A stretch of DNA of 15,707 bases from JBBKXP01 sp038251315 (GTDB taxonomy: Bacteria > Pseudomonadota > Alphaproteobacteria > Rhodobacterales > Rhodobacteraceae): NCBI GenBank assembly GCA_038251315.1, contig JBBSBK010000089.1:1-15707 (forward strand), read 5' to 3'. Both the position numbers and the translations under genes were made by a program. The number at the start of each line of letters is the position of its first letter. Positions within the stretch are counted from its first letter, which is position 1. Shown here one piece after another: positions 1 through 7,034 of this stretch. The notes beneath the pieces are model-generated. The model searched no databases. It was given only the letters and a program-made list of their open reading frames with translations, and was not told where the DNA came from.

Positions 1-113
1 GCTGCGACCGCGCCCTTGACCATGCCATCATGACCGCGCCCGACAAACGCGACGCGGCCCTGCTTGCGAAATTGGACGCCGTGGCCGGGCGTGTCCTAAA
101 GGAAACCGCATGA
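1..113 (+). CDS. mtnP: C-terminal end of probable S-methyl-5'-thioadenosine phosphorylase (partial)
   Basis: Only the last 36 codons are present (frame starting at base 3, stop TGA at 111-113). The visible tail begins CDRALDHAIMTAP and ends in an alanine- and leucine-rich helix. That wording resembles the end of MtnP, which splits methylthioadenosine into adenine and methylthioribose-1-phosphate. The stop overlaps the apt start as ATGA, so the two genes are probably one transcript and translationally coupled. The pairing makes sense because MtnP releases adenine and Apt salvages it. The identity rests on a short tail plus context; another purine phosphorylase is possible. Confidence 0.6.
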   Translation, partial: CDRALDHAIMTAPDKRDAALLAKLDAVAGRVLKETA

Positions 114-640
114 AAACCGTCCGTGACTATATCCGCACGATCCCCGATTTCCCGCACAAGGGGATCATGTTCCGCGATGTGACGACCCTGTTTTCAGACG
201 CGCGGGGGTTTCGCATCGCCATCGACCAACTGCTGCACCCCTATACGGGCATGCGGATCGACAAGGTTGTCGGGCTCGAGGCGCGGGGGTTCATCCTTGG
301 CGGCGCGATTGCACACCAGCTTGCGGTGGGATTCGTCCCAATCCGCAAAAAGGGCAGATTGCCGGGGGCGGTGATGTCACAGGACTACACGCTGGAATAT
401 GGCCAAGCGACGATGGAGGTGCATGACGATGCCCTCGCCCCCGGCGACAAGGTGTTGCTGGTCGATGATCTGCTGGCAACGGGCGGCACGGCCGAGGCGG
501 GGATCAAGCTGATCGAACGCTTGGGCGCGCAGGTGATCGGCTGCGCCTTTGTCATCGACCTGCCTGATCTGGGGGGGCGCAAACTGTTGGAAAGCCTTGG
601 CATGGACGTTCACACGCTTTGCGCGTTCGAAGGCGACTGA
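110..640 (+). CDS. apt: Adenine phosphoribosyltransferase
   Basis: A 176-aa cytosolic enzyme that converts adenine and PRPP to AMP and pyrophosphate in purine salvage. The type I phosphoribosyltransferase PRPP-binding motif LLVDDLLATGG lies at residues 116-126, with the two acidic residues and the glycine-rich loop intact. The LEARGF motif at 56-61 and the RKKGRLP flexible-loop motif at 79-85 are also APRT hallmarks. The length matches the bacterial family (about 170-180 aa). The ATG overlaps the upstream stop by four bases (ATGA), which fixes the start, and an AAGGAAA Shine-Dalgarno sits about 5 bases before it. The gene is convergent with the FAD-oxidase gene, with 50 bp between stops and no convincing terminator. 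Confidence 0.97.
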   Translation: MKTVRDYIRTIPDFPHKGIMFRDVTTLFSDARGFRIAIDQLLHPYTGMRIDKVVGLEARGFILGGAIAHQLAVGFVPIRKKGRLPGAVMSQDYTLEYGQATMEVHDDALAPGDKVLLVDDLLATGGTAEAGIKLIERLGAQVIGCAFVIDLPDLGGRKLLESLGMDVHTLCAFEGD

Positions 641-690
641 CAAGGCCCAGATTCACTTTGCCATAACAACTCCCCCCGGAGGGTCCGCAC

Positions 691-2097
691 TCAGCCGCGC
701 AGCACAGCCCCCGGGTTCATTATCCCTACAGGGTCCAGCGCTGCCTTGATCGCCCGCATCATTGCCAGCTTGACCGGATCGCCATAGCGTTCCAGATCGT
801 CGACCTTCAGCCGCCCGATCCCGTGTTCGGCGCTGACCGACCCGCCCATCGCGTGGGTCAGGTCATGCACTGCCGTCTTGATCGCGCCGCGCTGGTCGTC
901 ATGGTCGGCGCGGCTGCGCCCCGGCATCGGAAAGACGTTGTAGTGCAGGTTGCCGTCGCCCAGATGGCCAAAACAATTGATCCGAAAATTACCGATCGCC
1001 GCGATCACTACCGGGGCTTGGGCAATGAAATCGGGCACCATCGACAGCGGCAGGGAAATATCGTGCGACGACACCGCGCCGATCCGCCGGTTTGCCGCCG
1101 GGATCGTCTCGCGGATGTGCCAAAAGGCGTCGCGCTGAGCGAGGCTGGACGCGATCACGCCGTCACTGACCAGACCCTTGGCATGGGCCGCCTCGAACAA
1201 CCCCTCAAGCGCTGTCGCGGGCGATTGCCCTGCGGCCAGTCCAAGGTCGATCAGCACCATCCAATCGGGTAATGTATTAAAGGGATGCGGCACGCCCATG
1301 CCGGTTTCGTCCAGAAAAACAAATCCCTGCCGCCCGATCAATTCGAACGCCGAAACGCCATCGCCGATCCGCTCACCCGCCAGCGCAAGCAGGTCCAGCG
1401 CCGCCGCAGGCGAGGGCACCGCCAGCAAGGCCGCGCCAACTTCGGCGGGGCGCGGATACAGCCGCAGGCTGGCGGCGGTCAGCACGCCCAGCGTCCCCTC
1501 GGCCCCGATCAGCAGGTCGCGCAGGTCATAGCCGGTGTTGTCTTTGCGCAGGCGCGACAGGCCGTGCCAGACGGTGCCGTCCGCTGTCACTGCCTCGACC
1601 CCAAGACACAAAGAACGGGCATTGCCATAACGCAGCACGTTGACCCCGCCTGCATTGGTCCCCAGCAAACCGCCGATCCGCGCTGATCCTTCGGACGCCA
1701 GCGACAGCGGGAACAGCCGCCCGACGCGCTCAGCCGTCTTCTGGACATCGGCCAAGATCACCCCTGCCTCGGCGACCAGCACATTTTCGCGGGCGTAAAC
1801 CTCGCGGACCCGATTCATCCGTTCCAGCGACAAGATCACCGGAGCGGGACCATCCGGCATCAATTGCCCACCGACCAGCCCGGTGCCGCCGCCATAGGGG
1901 ATCACACCCACACGCGCCGCCGCACAGTTTCGCACCACGGTAGCGACCTGATCGGTGTCGGCGGGGGCGACCACGACGCCTTGCCCCTGCCAGCGGCCAC
2001 GCGGTTCGGCGAGGTAAGGGGCAGAATCGCGAAACGCCACGTCGGGCAGGATCGCCTGCAGGGATGCGATGAAGTCTGGGGTGGCGGGGTTCAGCAT
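691..2097 (-). CDS. GlcD/DLD-type FAD-linked 2-hydroxyacid dehydrogenase
   Basis: A 468-aa flavoprotein of the vanillyl-alcohol-oxidase fold. An N-terminal FAD_binding_4 domain spans about 38-215, with YGGGTGLVGGQL at 68-79, the NAGG turn at 148-151 and GAEGTLGVLT at 198-207. A FAD-oxidase_C domain follows, with GHLGDGNLHYN at 377-387 and SAEHGIGRLK at 422-431; these histidines lie near the substrate and metal site in characterised members. The family oxidises D-lactate, glycolate, D-2-hydroxyglutarate and similar acids, passing electrons to quinone or another carrier. Substrate cannot be read from sequence. No Fe-S cysteine cluster is seen. The open frame extends 16 codons further, but the ATG at 2097 has AAGGAA six bases upstream and the usual N-terminus. 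Last gene of the minus-strand series, 54 bp after the MBL-fold gene. Confidence 0.9.
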   Translation of the reverse strand: MLNPATPDFIASLQAILPDVAFRDSAPYLAEPRGRWQGQGVVVAPADTDQVATVVRNCAAARVGVIPYGGGTGLVGGQLMPDGPAPVILSLERMNRVREVYARENVLVAEAGVILADVQKTAERVGRLFPLSLASEGSARIGGLLGTNAGGVNVLRYGNARSLCLGVEAVTADGTVWHGLSRLRKDNTGYDLRDLLIGAEGTLGVLTAASLRLYPRPAEVGAALLAVPSPAAALDLLALAGERIGDGVSAFELIGRQGFVFLDETGMGVPHPFNTLPDWMVLIDLGLAAGQSPATALEGLFEAAHAKGLVSDGVIASSLAQRDAFWHIRETIPAANRRIGAVSSHDISLPLSMVPDFIAQAPVVIAAIGNFRINCFGHLGDGNLHYNVFPMPGRSRADHDDQRGAIKTAVHDLTHAMGGSVSAEHGIGRLKVDDLERYGDPVKLAMMRAIKAALDPVGIMNPGAVLRG

Positions 2098-2151
2098 GAC
2101 CGTTCCTTTGCGGGCAGATGAACCATGCAAGGCAAAGGCTGGCAAGGCCGC

Positions 2152-2973
2152 TTAGCCGTCGTCGCGCAGCGGTGCGGGTTCCAGCACAATTACGGTCGGG
2201 CGATCGGGCAGCGTCCGCAACGACACCTCGACCTCGCTCACCCCGTCGCGGCGGATGTCGAAATCGTTGACCATGCCGCGCAGGAACGCCTCCAAACTTC
2301 CATGTCGCCCTGACCAGTGCATCGGGATCACCACGGACGACCGCAGCCGGTTCAGGATGCGGATCATCGTCGAGTGATCCACCGTTAACCCGCCATCCGC
2401 CGCCGCCATGACCACGTCCATCCGCCCAAGGGCGGCATACTGCGCGCCCGTCGGCTCCTGATGCAAATGGCCAAGGTGGCCGATGCACAGCCCCGCCACC
2501 TCGAACACGAAAATCGAATTGCCGTCGGGGATCACGCCGACACCGCGGCTGCGCATGTCGCTGGTGACGTTGCGCACCAGCATTTCACCAAGGTCGAGGT
2601 CGTGATCGGCGGCCAGCCCCGCCGTCGGCCAGCCTTGCAGCGGATGGGTGATGGCCGGATCGGGGGAGGCGGTGAAATGGCCGCTGTGGGCGTTGTTCAT
2701 CGTGACGATATCGGGTGTGAAATCGGCAGTTCCGATCCAGCCGTTGAAATCGGTGACGACCGACAGACCACCACTAGTCTGGATCAGGAACATCGAATGG
2801 TCGATATGGCGGATGCGCACGGTCTCGTCCGGCACAGAATCGCGAAACCCGGCCAGATGGATGTATTCCAGACCCGGTGCGGCCTGCGACAGGGCAATGC
2901 AATGGCTGGGCGTGCGATCCTGCGCCGCGACAGGGGCGGCAAGGGTCAGTAGCAGGGCAAGGGCGGTTTTCAT
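2152..2973 (-). CDS. Exported metallo-beta-lactamase-fold protein (UlaG-like) with degenerate metal motif
   Basis: A 273-aa protein. Residues 1-18 form a signal peptide (MKT, hydrophobic core, cleavage probably after AQ or AA near 17-18), so it is likely periplasmic. The rest resembles the UlaG/Lactamase_B_3 branch of the MBL fold: HIDHSMFLIQTSGG at 56-69 and VVTDFNG at 72-78, with PMHW at 217-220. The usual HxHxDH signature is replaced by NAHSGH at 94-99, and a GHLGH stretch at 165-169 sits where this branch normally carries GD. Metal binding and catalysis are therefore uncertain. The start at 2973 follows a strong GGAGGT site; the longer frame reading into the GNAT gene is a shadow. Function unknown. 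It lies between the GNAT gene (58 bp) and the FAD oxidase (54 bp). Confidence 0.8.
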   Translation of the reverse strand: MKTALALLLTLAAPVAAQDRTPSHCIALSQAAPGLEYIHLAGFRDSVPDETVRIRHIDHSMFLIQTSGGLSVVTDFNGWIGTADFTPDIVTMNNAHSGHFTASPDPAITHPLQGWPTAGLAADHDLDLGEMLVRNVTSDMRSRGVGVIPDGNSIFVFEVAGLCIGHLGHLHQEPTGAQYAALGRMDVVMAAADGGLTVDHSTMIRILNRLRSSVVIPMHWSGRHGSLEAFLRGMVNDFDIRRDGVSEVEVSLRTLPDRPTVIVLEPAPLRDDG

Positions 2974-3031
2974 CGCGGTCGACCTCCGGCAGATGTCAGC
3001 TAGGACGCGCCGGGCGATTGTCACGCCGAAA

Positions 3032-3616
3032 CTAACCCGCGTCCGTCTTGCCCCGCCGGTCATGGCGCAGGTTGGCGTAAAGCACGTGGTTGCGCCAGCG
3101 CCCGCCGATCTGCAGATAACTTTGCGCCACACCTTCGTATTTGTAACCGCAGGTTTCCAGCAATCGACGGGACGGCGTGTTTTCGGGCAGGCACCCGGCC
3201 TCGATCCGGCTGAGGTCCAGCGTGGTGAATGCATGATGCACCATCGCCGCGATCGCCTCGCGCATGTAGCCTTGCCGCGCGTAAGCCGCGCCGATCCAAT
3301 AGCCGGTGGTCGCAGCCTGCGCCGGGCCGCGCCGGATGTTGTCGAGCGTGATTGCGCCCAGTAACGCCCCGTCGCCCTGCCGGATCAGGAACAGCGGCAC
3401 CGCCGTTGTGTTGGCGATCGACCGTTGCGCCCAATAGACCCGGTTGGTAAACGCCTTGCGGGTCAGGTGGTCGGGGGCCCAGACGGGTTCCCACGGGGTC
3501 AGAAATTCGCGGCTGTCGCGGCGCAGGTTGGCCCAGGCGTTATAGTCGGCGTGTTGCGGCAGGCGCAGGGTCAACCGTTCGGTAGCAAGCTGGACCTTCC
3601 TGCGCGATCCAAGCAT
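3032..3616 (-). CDS. GNAT N-acetyltransferase, RimJ/RimL type
   Basis: A 194-aa protein of the Acetyltransf_3 (RimJ/RimL/ribosomal S5-alanine) type. It opens with the typical TERLTLRLPQHAD strand at 12-24. The acetyl-CoA binding motif A is RQGYMREAI at 114-122, and ENTPSRRLLETCGY at 145-158 is the conserved C-terminal signature. Relatives acetylate the N-terminal alanine of ribosomal proteins or small molecules; the substrate here cannot be assigned. The ATG at 3616 overlaps the stop of the M16 peptidase gene by one base (TGATG), which supports this start and suggests coupled translation. Ends with TAG, 58 bp before the MBL-fold gene. Confidence 0.92.
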   Translation of the reverse strand: MLGSRRKVQLATERLTLRLPQHADYNAWANLRRDSREFLTPWEPVWAPDHLTRKAFTNRVYWAQRSIANTTAVPLFLIRQGDGALLGAITLDNIRRGPAQAATTGYWIGAAYARQGYMREAIAAMVHHAFTTLDLSRIEAGCLPENTPSRRLLETCGYKYEGVAQSYLQIGGRWRNHVLYANLRHDRRGKTDAG

Positions 3617-4884
3617 CAGGCGGCAAGCCTGACGCGCATGGCCTCCAGCGTCGGGGCGGCCTTGGCGGGGCCATAAAGTGCCAGCGCGGTGCCCGCCTGC
3701 CCGGCCATCCGGCCCGCAAAATCGCGCACATCGCCCGTCGTCACCGCGTCGATATGCTGGATCACCTCGTCGATGCCGGGAATCCGGTCCCAGATCGACA
3801 GCATCCGGGCCAGCCGTTCGGCCCGGTTGGACGGGCTTTCCAGCCCCATCAGCATGCCTGCCTTCATCTGGGCGCGGGCACGGGCCACCTCGGCGGTGTC
3901 GATATCATCGGCGGCACGTTTCATTTCGTCGACCGTGACCTGCACCAGTTCGGCGATCTGTCCGGCAGAAGTGCCCGCATAGATCGTTGTCATGCCGGTA
4001 TCTTCGTGCGCACCCGCTTGGGCAAAGATCGTGTAACACAGCCCGCGCTTTTCACGGATCTCCTGAAACAGGCGTGATGACATCCCGCCACCCAGTGCCG
4101 CCGCATAGACCTGCGCGGTATAGATCGCGGGGTCACGGTAGTCTGGGCCTTCGAGCGCCAGCGCGAAATGCACCTGTTCCAGCTTTTTGATCTCGCGCCG
4201 TTCGGACCCCTCAAACCTTGCTGGTTGCAGCAGATTGTCGGGGCGGATCACCGTTGACAGATGCCCGAACAGGTCCGTGGCCTGTGCCACGATGGCGTCG
4301 TGATCGACCGCGCCCGCTGCCGACAGGATCATCTGGTTGGGCCCATAATGTTCGGACACGAACCCCGACAGGTCATCGCGCTGGAAGGCGCTGACACGTT
4401 CGGCGGCCCCCAGGATCGTGCGCCCCAACGCCTGATCGGGATATGCCGCCTCTTGCAGCCAGTCGAAGATGATGTCGTCGGGGGTGTCGAGCGCCTGGCC
4501 GATTTCTTGCAGGATCACGCCGCGCTCGACCTCGATTTCCGCCGGATCGAACACCGGGTTCAGCAGGATATCGGCCACCACATCAAGCCCCAGCGCCACA
4601 TCATCCTCAAGCAGACGCACATAATAGGCGGTCATTTCGCGACTGGTGTAGGCGTTGATGTAACCGCCCACATCCTCGATCGCCTCAGCGATCTGGAGCG
4701 CGGTGCGGGTCTTGGTCCCCTTGAACGCCATGTGTTCCAGAAAATGCGCGATGCCGTTCTGTTCGGCACGTTCGTGCCGCCCGCCTGCCAGCACCCAAAT
4801 ACCGATGCTGGCCGATTTCAGGCCCGGCATGTGTTCGGTAACGATACGGAAACCGTTGGGAAGGGTGTGTTGTTGAATGGTCAA
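3616..4884 (-). CDS. M16 family zinc peptidase (mitochondrial processing peptidase-like)
   Basis: A 422-aa M16B peptidase. The inverted zinc motif HFLEH is at residues 47-51 (ligands H47 and H51, catalytic E50). The distal zinc ligand is probably E127 in ILQE, 76 residues after H51, as in the family. GGGMSSRLFQEIREKRGLCY at 265-284 is the C-terminal domain signature carrying the substrate-binding R/Y pair. All catalytic residues are present. I chose a TTG start at 4882-4884 because it gives the family N-terminus (MTIQQHTLPNGFRIVTEH), the usual length, and a TTGA overlap with the thrC stop. The open frame continues 79 codons upstream but only as low-complexity Arg/Pro shadow of thrC. No clear Shine-Dalgarno is seen, so translation probably depends on coupling to thrC. 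Substrate unknown. Confidence 0.94.
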   Translation of the reverse strand: MTIQQHTLPNGFRIVTEHMPGLKSASIGIWVLAGGRHERAEQNGIAHFLEHMAFKGTKTRTALQIAEAIEDVGGYINAYTSREMTAYYVRLLEDDVALGLDVVADILLNPVFDPAEIEVERGVILQEIGQALDTPDDIIFDWLQEAAYPDQALGRTILGAAERVSAFQRDDLSGFVSEHYGPNQMILSAAGAVDHDAIVAQATDLFGHLSTVIRPDNLLQPARFEGSERREIKKLEQVHFALALEGPDYRDPAIYTAQVYAAALGGGMSSRLFQEIREKRGLCYTIFAQAGAHEDTGMTTIYAGTSAGQIAELVQVTVDEMKRAADDIDTAEVARARAQMKAGMLMGLESPSNRAERLARMLSIWDRIPGIDEVIQHIDAVTTGDVRDFAGRMAGQAGTALALYGPAKAAPTLEAMRVRLAA

Positions 4885-6269
4885 GGGCGGATACGCTCGC
4901 GGATCAGGGATTGCAGATGAGACAGATCGTAGGGAACGCGGGTGACGCGTTCGGGACGGTCGAAAAGGTCGGCCATGCGGGGTGGCAGCGCGGGGCGGAT
5001 GCCGGTCGCGGCCGCGACCGCGTCGGGAAACTTGGCCGGATGAGCGGTGGCCAGCGTCACCATCGGCACACTGCCGAGGTGCTGCTCTGCCACGTGCACG
5101 CCGACTGCGGTATGCGGGCAAAGGATTTCGCCCGTTGTTGCCGCCTGCCGCGCGATCATCGCCTTGGTCTCGTCCTCGGACGCGCGCCCGCTTTGGAACG
5201 TATCGCGCAGCATCTGGATCGCGCCTTGGGAAATCGTGAACGCCCCCTTGGATTTCAGATCGTCCATCTGTGCGGCTACCGTCGCGCCGTCGCGCCCGTA
5301 GGCATCGAACAGAGCGCGTTCGAAATTGGACGAGACTTGAATATCCATTGACGGACTGATGGTGGGGGTCACGCCCTCCTTCTTTTGTTCGCCTGTGGTC
5401 AGGGTCCGGTGCAGGATATCGTTCTGATTGGTCGCGACGATCAACTGGTCAATCGGCAGGCCCATCTGTTTGGCGATGTAGCCGGCAAAGATGTCGCCGA
5501 AATTGCCTGTCGGCACGGTGAAACTGACCTTGCGGCGCGGCGACCCGAGCGACACGGCAGCGCTGAAATAATAGACCACCTGTGCCAGAACCCGGCCCCA
5601 GTTGATACTGTTCACACCGGCCAGACGCACATCGTCACGGAACGCAAAATCGTTGAACATATCCTTGAGTGCCGCCTGACAGTCGTCGAAATCGCCGTCC
5701 ATCGCCAGCGCATGGACGTTGGATTCGGTCGGGGTGGTCATCTGGCGGCGCTGGACCTCGGAAATCCGGCCATGCGGGAACAGGATGAAGACGTCGGCGT
5801 TTTCGATGCCCCGAAACGCCTCGATGGCCGCCGATCCGGTGTCGCCGCTGGTGGCGCCGACGATCGTGATCCGCTCGCCCGACCGGGCCAAAGACGCCTG
5901 AAACATCTGCCCGATCAACTGCATGGCAAAGTCCTTGAACGCCAGCGTCGGCCCGTGAAACAGTTCCAGCAGGAAATGGTTCGGGGCGATCTGCACGAGG
6001 GGCGCGCGTGCCGGATGGGTGAACCCGGCATAGGCGGCGGCGATCAGTTTGCGAAACGTCGCGTCGTCAAAGGTGTCGCCGATGAATGGGCGCATGACGG
6101 TGAATGCGATCTGTTCGTAGGATTGCCCTGCCATCGCAGCGATCTGTTCCGGGTCCAACACCGGCACGGTTGCGGGCACATACAGCCCGCCGTCACGGGC
6201 CAGCCCCGTCATCATCGCCTGTTCAAAGGTCAGCACCGGAGCGGTGCCGCGGGTCGAGACGTATTGCAT
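4881..6269 (-). CDS. thrC: Threonine synthase
   Basis: A 462-aa PLP enzyme making L-threonine from O-phospho-L-homoserine, the last step of threonine synthesis. The N-terminus MQYVSTRG is the standard ThrC N-terminal domain. The PLP lysine is K112 in GPTLAFKDFAMQL. The phosphate-binding loop GATSGDTGSAA is at 138-148, and TVPTGNFGDIFAG at 251-263 contacts the cofactor. Length fits the fungal/proteobacterial class II enzymes (about 460 aa). The open frame runs 97 codons further upstream, but the ATG at 6269 overlaps the surf1 stop (TGATG) and gives the expected N-terminus. It is unusual in being tied to respiratory genes rather than to thrA or thrB. The downstream M16 start overlaps its stop. 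Confidence 0.97.
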   Translation of the reverse strand: MQYVSTRGTAPVLTFEQAMMTGLARDGGLYVPATVPVLDPEQIAAMAGQSYEQIAFTVMRPFIGDTFDDATFRKLIAAAYAGFTHPARAPLVQIAPNHFLLELFHGPTLAFKDFAMQLIGQMFQASLARSGERITIVGATSGDTGSAAIEAFRGIENADVFILFPHGRISEVQRRQMTTPTESNVHALAMDGDFDDCQAALKDMFNDFAFRDDVRLAGVNSINWGRVLAQVVYYFSAAVSLGSPRRKVSFTVPTGNFGDIFAGYIAKQMGLPIDQLIVATNQNDILHRTLTTGEQKKEGVTPTISPSMDIQVSSNFERALFDAYGRDGATVAAQMDDLKSKGAFTISQGAIQMLRDTFQSGRASEDETKAMIARQAATTGEILCPHTAVGVHVAEQHLGSVPMVTLATAHPAKFPDAVAAATGIRPALPPRMADLFDRPERVTRVPYDLSHLQSLIRERIRP

Positions 6270-6946
6270 CAGGCACGGCCCTTTCGGCGCAATGTGCGGG
6301 CGATCAGAACGACCGACATCGCGGCCCAGACAAGAGCCAGCGAAAACCACGTGATCGCGTAATTCAAGTGATCGTTGGGAATGGCCGCAGTGTCCAGCGG
6401 CAGCGGGATACGGTCGGGATCGGGCGGGGTCGCGGTGCGGACAACCAGCAACACCGGTTCGGCGTTCAAGGCGGCAGCCATCGCTGGCAGGTCGCGGGCG
6501 AACCAGATGTTTTTCGGCAGGTCGGGCGTGGGCGTCCAACTGTCGACCTCGTTGGGCCACAGCAAATTGCCGGTCAGGGTCACGCCGCTGGCCGCGCGGG
6601 TGGCGTCCTTGGTATCCAGCCCGACAAACCCCAGATCGGCCAGAATCCGACGGCCATCGGTGTCGAAAACGGCAATGTTGCGATAGCCTGCGCCAAGGTC
6701 ATCGACGGTAGTCAGCACATGGATTTCCTCCCCCGGCAAATCACCGGTGGCGGTGACGGAAAGGTATTCGTCGGGATCCTCGGTCGGGTCAGCCGGGATC
6801 GCGACAGCGGGCGCCAGCAAACTGGCATCGATCCGGGCCAGAATCGCGGCTTTCCAAGACAGACGTTCGACCTGCCAGACGCCAAGGCCAATCAGAACGG
6901 CGACGCCGACGACTCCCATCAAGATCGGAAAGAATGCACGGGCCAC
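6269..6946 (-). CDS. surf1: SURF1 family cytochrome c oxidase assembly protein
   Basis: A 225-aa inner-membrane protein with the SURF1 layout: one N-terminal helix (about 5-24), a large periplasmic loop, and a C-terminal helix (about 198-216). The hallmark LGVWQVERLSWK follows helix 1 (21-32), and NDHLNYAITWFSLA (191-204) precedes helix 2. Bacterial Surf1 proteins bind heme a and help deliver it to subunit I; H193 lies in the region implicated in that. The start is GTG at 6944-6946, preceded by GGGGA about 4-5 bases upstream; no in-frame ATG fits. The stop overlaps thrC by one base. It sits just downstream of a terminator-like hairpin, so its expression may be set apart from ctaE. Confidence 0.94.
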   Translation of the reverse strand: MARAFFPILMGVVGVAVLIGLGVWQVERLSWKAAILARIDASLLAPAVAIPADPTEDPDEYLSVTATGDLPGEEIHVLTTVDDLGAGYRNIAVFDTDGRRILADLGFVGLDTKDATRAASGVTLTGNLLWPNEVDSWTPTPDLPKNIWFARDLPAMAAALNAEPVLLVVRTATPPDPDRIPLPLDTAAIPNDHLNYAITWFSLALVWAAMSVVLIARTLRRKGRA

Positions 6947-6965
6947 GTTGTCCCCATCCGCGTTT

Positions 6966-6997
6966 CAAAGAAAAACGCGCGAGGGGTCCCGCGCGTT
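6966..6997 (-). terminator. Probable rho-independent terminator or attenuator between ctaE and surf1
   Basis: Read on the minus strand, a perfect 8-bp stem (AACGCGCG / CGCGCGTT, plus-strand 6974-6981 with 6990-6997) encloses an 8-base loop and runs directly into TTTTTCTTT. It begins 38 bases after the ctaE stop and ends about 20 bases before the surf1 start. It is the clearest intrinsic terminator in the window. Complete termination would leave surf1, thrC and the genes after them without an obvious promoter, because the remaining gap is too short to hold one. Partial read-through, or a promoter inside ctaE, is the likelier arrangement. Confidence 0.75.
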
Positions 6998-7034
6998 GGC
7001 TTGTCGTTGGTGGCGGGGATGACCCGCCGGGGCG

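Noticed and set aside
641..690. Bidirectional terminator between apt and the FAD oxidase gene
   Set aside because: Only a four-base CTCC/GGAG stem without T-tracts is visible, which is too weak to call.
1730..2488. Minus-strand frame spanning the MBL-FAD oxidase junction
   Set aside because: Out of frame with both real genes and Arg/Gly-rich. It could have suggested a fusion or frameshift, but both genes are intact with their own ribosome-binding sites.
2974..3234. N-terminal extension of the MBL-fold protein by 87 codons
   Set aside because: The extension reads through the gap and the 3' end of the GNAT gene in another frame. The inner ATG has a strong GGAGGT site and begins a signal peptide.
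5385..6362. Plus-strand open frame (325 codons) opposite thrC
   Set aside because: Shadow of thrC. It has no domain or hydrophobic pattern, and its composition is typical of antisense GC-rich frames.
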